Shown here one piece after another: positions 58,901 through 64,000 of a DNA stretch of 64,000 nucleotides; positions within the stretch are counted from its first letter, which is position 1, and each line of letters starts with the position of its first letter. The notes beneath the pieces were generated by a model. That model worked only from the letters and a program-made list of their open reading frames with translations, did not search any database and had not been told where the DNA came from. Location of the stretch: assembly GCA_005784505.1 (NCBI GenBank), contig VCAZ01000036.1, positions 1,403,440 to 1,467,439 of the forward strand. The letters run 5' to 3'. The DNA is from Bagarius yarrelli (taxonomy: Eukaryota; Chordata; Actinopteri; Siluriformes; Sisoridae). A program made the translations under genes and the position numbers.

Positions 58901-60847
58901 GGAAAGAAAAGATTTGAAGAAGAGAAATGAGAACGTGAAAGAAAATAAGTGAATAAAAGGGAAAATAAGGAAAGAAAAAATGATCAGGGAAAGAAGAAGG
59001 GAAATAAGAAAATAGAAGAGGAAGAAGAAGAAGGAAAGTAAAAGAGATATACGGAAATGAAAGAGAAGGAAAGAAAAAATGGAAATAGGGCAAAGAAAGG
59101 GAAACAAAAGAGGGGAAAAAGGATAGAAGAAGGAAAGTAGGCAAATAAGGGAGTAAAGGAGGAAACCAAAAGGGAAATAAGGAAAATAAGGATGTAAAGA
59201 AGGAAAGTAGAGGGAAAATTGAAGGAAAAGATGGAAAGATGAAGAAGAAATAAAGGGAAAACAGAATAGATGGAAGGAAAGAAGAAGGAGAAAGGGAAGT
59301 GAAAGAGAAAAGAAGGGAAAAAATGGGAAATAAGAAAAGAAAAGGGAAAAGAAAGAAATAAGAAAAGGGAAAAGGAAAGAAAAAATGAATGAAGAAGAAA
59401 AAAAGAGAAAGAAGGAAGTAAAAAAGTAAGGAAGGAAATATGGAATAGAAGGAAAAAACAAAAGAATCAGATTACTTTATTTCCATCAACAGACTTTTGC
59501 ACTCAACTCGAAATTGGATGATTTGTCTTTTAGTTTGACACGTAACAATGTCCATGTAACATGACGTCCATAACGTGTCCAAGATGAACTACAATACAGT
59601 TCAATGTCTTGTATGTAAATAAACATTAACAGGATTAATTGTACTTAATTCCTGCTTGTACACACATACAGAGTTTCTAATAAACAAAACACCAAATCAT
59701 TTTTGGTCTCGATTGAGAGATGCAAAATAAAAAAAACTGCTAAAATTCTAACACCGCTAATGTAATTCAGTTTTAGTAGTTTTAGGACGTATCACTAACC
59801 CATATACATGTTAAGCGTTAACTAGTACTGCAGTTTATTAGGGGGATTTTCTTCCTCGTGTGTCTCAGAAATCTCGGCGCTGGAAAGGAAAGCGGGAAGG
59901 AACCGACTACAGCAATAAAAACCTTAAACTGGCTGGTAAAGTGATCATTCAGGAGATTTCCTGCCTCCTTCCTATTCACAAAGCTCTCGGAGAAACCTAC
60001 GTGTGAGTGCCCTGGATTGCAGAACACACACCGCTACGGGATTTATATCGCAGATGTTTCGGGTGTTTGACTATATATATATATTTTTTCCCCCTCAGAT
60101 TAAATATGAACGACATACGGGACACGTGTCAGAAGAACGCAACCGCAGCTCTGACAGTCGGACGCAGAGACTTAGCAAAGGTTTTTACGCTTTAACGCGC
60201 TTTATAACAACATCATGCTGGTAATTGCTTGAATCCGATTGGTCAGGAGATGTTGACGAGGTTTAACAGCAGCCCTGATTAAATAAAAAATATGCTGATT
60301 AGATATTTAAACACTTTAACTCCTGTATTAAAGGTTTGGGCTTTGGCTTCTGCAGCGACCAGTCCAGACCTTTACCCCGACTCTGATCCCGACTCCGACA
60401 CTCCTTGGGCTCGACACCCGTTTGGGCGGCAGCTGCTGGAGACTTTGTAAGTTTTCTAAAGTTTTAGCAATGAAGCCTGTTAAATGCTTTGTTTGCCAAT
60501 GCGAATTTAAGGGAGGAAATTAGTATGTTACATACTTAGCAATAATTTCTTCTCTTAGTTTTTTATTCGATTATTAATTATTTATTTAAATGTTATTGTT
60601 ATTATTTAATCCCATGTATCAAGTAGCATGTATTATTGATCAGACTGTAAAAGATCAATCTTTCTCTCTCTGTCTCTGTCTCTGTCTCTCTGTCTCCCTC
60701 TTTATCTTTAACTTTGTCATTCTTTCTCTATCTTTATCTCTGTCTGTCTGTTTGTTTCTCTCTCTCGCTCTCTTTCTCTCTTCCTCACTCTATCTCTTAC
60801 TCTCCTTCTTTCTCTGTCATTCTCCCTCTATCTTTATCTCTGTCTGT

Positions 60848-60879
<32 letters not shown>

Positions 60880-61005
60880 TCCTCACTCTTTATCTCTTAC
60901 TCTCCTTCTTTCTCTGTCATTCTCCCTCTATCTTTATCTCTGTCTGTTTGTTTCTCTCGCTCTCTTTCTCTCTCTCTCCCCTCTCACTCTCTCTCTTCTT
61001 TCTCT

Positions 61006-61039
<34 letters not shown>

Positions 61040-61208
61040 TCACTCTTTTTCTCTTACTCTCCTTCTTTCTCTGTCATTCTCCCTCTGTCTTTATCTCTGT
61101 CTGTCTGTCTGTTTGTTTCTCTCTCTCTCTCTCTCTCTCACTCTTTATCTCTTACTCTCCTTCTTTCTCTGTCATTCTCCTCTATCTTTATATCTCTGTC
61201 TGTCTGTC

Positions 61209-61239
<31 letters not shown>

Positions 61240-61312
61240 TCCTCACTCTTTATCTCTTACTCTCCTTCTTTCTCTGTCATTCTCCCTCTATCTCTATCTC
61301 TGTCTGTCTGTC

Positions 61313-61349
<37 letters not shown>

Positions 61350-61477
61350 CAATCTCTCTCTCTCTCTCTCTCTCTCTCCCCCCCCCTCCCTTCTCTCTCA
61401 CTCTTTAATCTCTTACTCTCCCTTCTTTCTCTGTCATTCTTCCTCTATCTTTTATCTCTGTCTGTCCGTGTCTGTTT

Positions 61478-61526
<49 letters not shown>

Positions 61527-61589
61527 TTATCCCTTACTCTCCTTCTTTCTCTGTCATTCTTCCTCTATCTTTATCTCTGTCTGTCTGTC

Positions 61590-61636
<47 letters not shown>

Positions 61637-62813
61637 CTCTGCAGGCTTGAACACTACAGTCAGATGAGTGATGTTCAGACTCTGGCCATGCTGTGCAGTG
61701 TGTTTAGGGGTCAGGGGATCCCTCAGGATTATTTCACACTGTACGGGCCACGGAACTCAGGCTTCACCCTGCACCACTCTCGCTATGTCAGTCCTTTTGC
61801 CCTTCACTCACTCTCCCCTAATACATTTTCAGTTAATAATCAATTAAAAAAATTATTTAAATCAATTAATTTAAATGTTCTTGTTTTAATTCATTGTAAG
61901 TGCCTCTGTATAAACTAATTCAAAGGCGGGGCAACATATGTGTTTATGAAGTCACAAAAAGTGATGCTAAGCAAATAACTAAAGGATCACAGAGAAGCAA
62001 ATCCCTGTAAAGATTGAATGCTTTCCCAATTTGCATGTTTATGAATATTTCTAATTTCTTGCATTTTAATAAGGAAAAATGCTGGCGATGTGGTGCACGT
62101 TGCAATACGAATACGAATTTTCCCATAAGGAATAACGTAAATACAGATCATCCGTTCCAGCCAAAATATAACCGATATTACCGATTTTCAACCCTAGATT
62201 CATTATTTGGAAAAATAAAAATATTCAAAACATTTAGAAAAGACATGTAAATTAAGTAAAATAGGAGAAATAGATCTACAGCATCAATCCGCCAAGAAAA
62301 TAAAAATTACGCAGAAATCATGTAGCCATTGAAATCCTGCCGCATCTGACGTCGGTATCGTGGGACGACTCTTCGGAACCAGCTTTCGCTCGCGTTGGTC
62401 TGCTTAGTTTGACTTTCAACTGGCACAAACAAGTTTTGAACGGCTTGCGGACGTCTGCGCAGCTCCAATGTTCGTATGTTCAAAATGCTTCATACGCCAA
62501 TGCAAATTTAAGGGGAAAAATATAACAATTTCTCCTCCCATCTTTTAATGAAGTGTGATTATTGTTACTATTATTATTATTGTTATTATTATTTACTCCA
62601 AAGTATCGAGTAGCATGTATTATCTATCAAACTGTAAAGGATCAATGTTCCTGTTACAGAAACTAGCTTTTAGACAGCAAGGTCCTTCATCACACACACA
62701 CACGTCTCACTACTTTTATCACTGCTTTTTTCAGCCCAGCTTCACTTCTAGCTCTGTCACATCTGGTTCCTGCTCCAGTACCTCCGACTCCATCAGCACT
62801 CAATGGAACCTGG
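45684..62813 (+). CDS. wdr59: GATOR2 complex protein WDR59 (C-terminus beyond window)
   Basis: Exons: 45684-45737, 46101-46150, 47343-47478, 47620-47705, 47798-47878, 48792-48829, 48936-49024, 49835-49951, 50048-50125, 51001-51157, 51573-51652, 51798-51921, 52247-52353, 52915-53079, 54342-54437, 54543-54687, 55164-55233, 56147-56300, 59869-60002, 60099-60180, 60334-60446, 61645-61786, 62735-62813; 2377 nt, about 792 residues (human 974). WDR59 is a GATOR2 subunit relaying amino-acid signals to mTORC1 at the lysosome. MAARWSSENVVVEFRDAQAT is the family N-terminus. WD40 repeats cover about residues 40-340 (LDWSWFEPEFLVTSSVDTYI; SSHDGDVRIWDRR; LATSSQDNSVRFWDYRQPR). An RWD domain follows at about 385-490 (KFPAQYPNNAAPSFQF). 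Then come 'NIPFPRTSGARFCGTGSLVY', 'SISSFYYKER' and 'DTPWARHPFGRQLLE'. All phases close. The C-terminal zinc-binding RING-like part is not in the window. A possible extra exon is 58216-58269. Confidence 0.96.
46291..46428 (-). mobile_element. tRNA-derived SINE (minus) in wdr59 intron 2
   Basis: Reverse complement shows 'ccttaacccccaacttctca', a B-box-like 'cagggtttgatttcc' and the start of the tail. Its tail end is truncated. Confidence 0.7.
46582..47126 (+). mobile_element. hAT-like non-autonomous element in wdr59 intron 2
   Basis: The ends are tatggctgtgac and, in reverse, taaggccgttac. The flanking 8-mers are ttcccagt (46574-46581) and ttcccagc (47127-47134), a hAT-size target duplication with one mismatch. 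It is 545 bp without a frame. A relative in opposite orientation sits at 18270-18652. Confidence 0.7.
48138..48545 (+). mobile_element. Internally deleted Tc1-like element
   Basis: Terminal inverted repeats begin cagtgctgtgaaaaagtatt and, in reverse from 48545, cagtgctgtaaaagtatttg. The flanks are TA on both sides (48136-48137, 48546-48547), the Tc1/mariner target. Internally, 'ccacgatccaaagaaattca' followed by 'ggaacacatgagaaacaatg' encodes PRSKEIQEHMRNN, resembling the transposase N-terminus, then joins the right end directly. So nearly all of the transposase is deleted. It lies in wdr59 intron 5. Confidence 0.85.
49240..49404 (-). mobile_element. tRNA-derived SINE, ggcaatggcaatggcaact subfamily
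   Basis: Minus-strand copy with the usual tail and B box, but the middle carries 'ggcaatggcaatggcaact'. The copy at 63752-63995 has the same insert, so the two belong to one subfamily. Located in wdr59 intron 7. Confidence 0.8.
49737..49820. repeat. (AAT)n-(TA)n-(ATT)n inverted simple repeat
   Basis: About 12 AAT/TAA units, a (TA) centre, then about 10 ATT/TTA units. The halves are complementary and can fold into a hairpin. It ends about 15 bases before the wdr59 exon 8 acceptor (49834/49835). Confidence 0.95.
50190..50450 (+). mobile_element. Dispersed repeat family C, opposite orientation
   Basis: 'ttccaacatgacaatgtccc', 'ctgtacagagtcctgattct', 'catctttggaatgaactgaa' and 'gtgtctgatctcactaatac' match the reverse of 23670-23860 and extend beyond it. 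Located in wdr59 intron 9. Confidence 0.55.
52873..52909. repeat. (GT)n microsatellite at the wdr59 exon 14 acceptor
   Basis: About 18 GT units end five bases before the acceptor 'gtag' at 52911-52914. Confidence 0.95.
53713..53932. repeat. 30-bp minisatellite in wdr59 intron 14
   Basis: About 7.3 copies of a 30-bp unit (caggaacccgtccaatctgg plus a variable ten bases). The variants fall in blocks: one 'caacactggg', three 'caacattgga', three 'ctacactggg'. A period divisible by three leaves both strands open (repeat NTGQEPVQSG), which explains the frames seen there. Confidence 0.95.
55905..56100 (-). mobile_element. Dispersed repeat of the 'gtgatggactgg' family (reverse copy)
   Basis: 'cttctatacctgctgatttt', 'catgtttttggactgtggaa' and 'cacggggagaacatgcaaac' are the reverse of blocks seen at 14028-14300. 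In wdr59 intron 17. Confidence 0.6.
56769..56892 (+). mobile_element. tRNA-derived SINE, shortened
   Basis: 'agtagctcagtggttaaggt', 'ccgctgagcaaggccctcaa' and 'aatgtaggtcgctctggtt' mark a copy cut at the tail, where the first purine tract begins. Confidence 0.7.
56890..57923. repeat. 1-kb purine-rich tract A (wdr59 intron 18)
   Basis: Nearly all A and G on the plus strand, with loosely repeated gaaagaaggaaa and gaatgtaggaggaaaa modules. It produces long Phe/Ser/Leu frames on the minus strand that are compositional. Confidence 0.93.
58216..58269 (+). CDS. wdr59: Candidate cassette exon of wdr59
   Basis: A 54-nt segment starts after 'caccaatcag' with a pyrimidine-rich lead (tctgttttatccc) and ends CCG|GTACCA. 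It encodes 18 residues (KRLFVHRRWSVQTIADCP), is open, and fits phase 0 on both sides between exons ending 'FYYKER' (56300) and starting 'KSRRW' (59869). It lies in a 650-bp island of mixed sequence between two purine tracts. I do not recall this insert from mammalian WDR59, so use is inferred from splice sites and phase only. Confidence 0.45.
58570..59466. repeat. 0.9-kb purine-rich tract B (wdr59 intron 18)
   Basis: A/G-rich like tract A but with other modules (ggaaataagaaa, gaagagaaatgag). It ends about 400 bp before the exon at 59869. Open minus-strand frames are artefacts. Confidence 0.93.
60657..61640. repeat. 1-kb (CT)-rich higher-order repeat (wdr59 intron 21)
   Basis: Modules of about 120-170 bp repeat, each with 'cactctttatctcttactct', 'ccttctttctctgtcattct', 'ctatctttatctctgtctg' and a (CT) run of changing length. 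The last (CT) run leads straight into the acceptor at 61644/61645, where it serves as polypyrimidine tract. Long Ser/Leu frames here are artefacts. Confidence 0.95.
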
Positions 62814-64000
62814 GTGAGTTATTCCTAACATTGCCACATCCTACTGATCATTGATGTTTATCAGCGATCTGTGTGTGTGGGTGTCGTGATCACATTGTGA
62901 CACTTTTATTATTTCTTATGAGTAAAAGGTTCATTTGCATATGTATAGAAATGCGCGTTAGAAATTATGTTTTAATGTGTGGAAAATTTAAGGACCTTTA
63001 TGAGCATTTAGGATTGCTCCTATATATTTAATCTTTTTTCCCTACGATTCGAACACTTTTTTTTATGGTAGCCCTTTCCACCAGTTAATGAAAATATGAT
63101 TCTGTAAGTCCTAATAATGAGAAACGTTCTCGTAATAATGAGAAACTTTCTCATAAAACCGACTTGATTTCTAGTAATCATGAGAAACTTTTATATAAAA
63201 ATGACTTGATTTTTTGTAATAATTAAAAACTTTCTCGTAATAATGAGAAACTTTCCTAATTATGAGATGCTTTTTTTTTTTTTTCTTAATGATGATAATA
63301 AAGTTTCTGATAATAATGATTTAACATTTTCTAATAATGAGAAACTTTGTAATTACTCATCCTATATTGCTAAACTGACTATACGCCAGTCTGTGTTGCT
63401 GATGTGTGCTTCGATTGAGTTTAAACAAATAGAGCAATATTTCAGACAGGGACTTACAATACTAATTCTACTGAAAGGAGTCAAAATTTGCAAAATCAGA
63501 CTAATAAAACTGTACACACACAAGCCTGTAAGCAATTGTTCCGTTTACAAATCACAGATCAACAGCAAGCATGCGTGTGTGAAATAGCCTCATATCCCAC
63601 CCTGTACACACCCATTTTAATTATAACAAGTCAATACAAAGCACAAGTCAATACAAAGCACATTATGAATGATAATCTGAATATTAATGAACCGGGCATA
63701 CGATGTGTCATAATTAGGTTTTAAAAATCATGAGATGTTAAATAAGTAAATTTACATTTAGATTTGCGGCATTTTGGTAGACGCCCTCATCCAGAGGGAC
63801 TTACATTTATCTCTTTTATACAACTGAGCAGGTGGGGCCTAGCAATGGCAATGGCAACTTTAGGGTCAGGAATCAAACCCCCGATCTTGCGATTTTATTT
63901 AATTTACAACTGAGCATTTAGGGGTTAAGGGCTTTGCCACTGGGACTGGAACCCACAATCTTCTGGTTAGCAGTCTGACACCTTAATTACTAATTATTTT
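62814..64000 (+). other. wdr59 intron continuing past the window end
   Basis: After the last exon seen (donor CTGG|GTGAGT at 62813/62814) no further exon was found. The intron contains imperfect repeats of 'gtaataatgagaaactttct' (about 63110-63350) and a SINE at the right edge. Confidence 0.7.
63752..63995 (-). mobile_element. tRNA-derived SINE, ggcaatggcaatggcaact subfamily, second copy
   Basis: Shares the diagnostic 'gcaatggcaatggcaactt' with the copy at 49240. A second partial unit ('gagcatttaggggttaaggg', 'ctggaacccacaatcttctg') follows, so it looks like two SINE units in tandem or one with an internal duplication. Confidence 0.7.

Noticed and set aside
56836..59461. Several 100-220 residue Phe/Ser/Leu-rich minus-strand frames resembling membrane proteins
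   Set aside because: Translations of the purine-rich tracts read backwards; many phases are open and composition explains the hydrophobicity.
60590..61667. 272- and 317-residue Ser/Leu frames
   Set aside because: Translations of the (CT)n higher-order repeat; only the last bases overlap a true wdr59 exon.

Overview
The window is nuclear DNA of a ray-finned fish. It is AT-rich and intron-containing, with GT-AG splicing, many (CA)n/(TA)n/(GA)n microsatellites, tRNA-derived SINEs with the fish-typical tail (around 'ctctggataagagcgtctgcc'), Tc1-like fragments and non-autonomous hAT-like elements. The repeat style would fit an otophysan teleost such as a catfish, but the species is not provable from the sequence. 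There are no prokaryotic features and no CRISPR array, rRNA or functional tRNA gene.

Six protein-coding genes are supported, five complete and one running off the right edge: rgs9bp (-, single exon, 5833-6561); zdhhc7 (+, six coding exons, 16836-26404); nip7 (-, five exons, 30551-33568); cog8 (+, five exons, 34028-37557, with a one-base frameshift in exon 2); nob1 (-, ten coding exons, 38880-45576); and wdr59 (+, at least 23 coding exons from 45684, C-terminus beyond the window). I built exon borders by hand from splice sites, reading phase and remembered family sequences. All phases close, giving 242, 301, 180, about 626, 470 and at least 792 residues.

Layout: 1-5832 is repeat-rich intergenic DNA. 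6562-14900 is a gene desert with simple repeats, a 720-bp pyrimidine tract, a Tc1 transposase remnant and two GC-richer blocks that may be conserved non-coding DNA. From 16.8 kb on it is gene-dense. nip7/cog8 and nob1/wdr59 are two head-to-head pairs (459 and 107 bp between start codons), and cog8/nob1 converge tail to tail. The 107-bp spacer holds a CCAAT box and two TCTCGCGAGA-type palindromes, and three of the four start codons of the pairs lie in YY1-like ATGGCGGC contexts. The products are housekeeping factors: nip7 and nob1 in ribosome maturation (60S and 40S), cog8 in Golgi tethering, wdr59 in GATOR2/mTORC1 amino-acid signalling, zdhhc7 in Golgi palmitoylation. rgs9bp is a photoreceptor G-protein shut-off factor.

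Best leads: (1) a hAT-like element whose 8-bp target-site duplication copies the zdhhc7 exon 3 splice donor; (2) a 380-bp segment, with a nested MITE, shared between that element and the 3' end of zdhhc7 intron 4; (3) a tandem exon duplication in nob1; (4) an in-phase 54-nt candidate cassette exon in wdr59 between two 1-kb purine tracts; (5) the cog8 frameshift; (6) the compact nob1/wdr59 bidirectional promoter. I found no wholly new multi-gene system.
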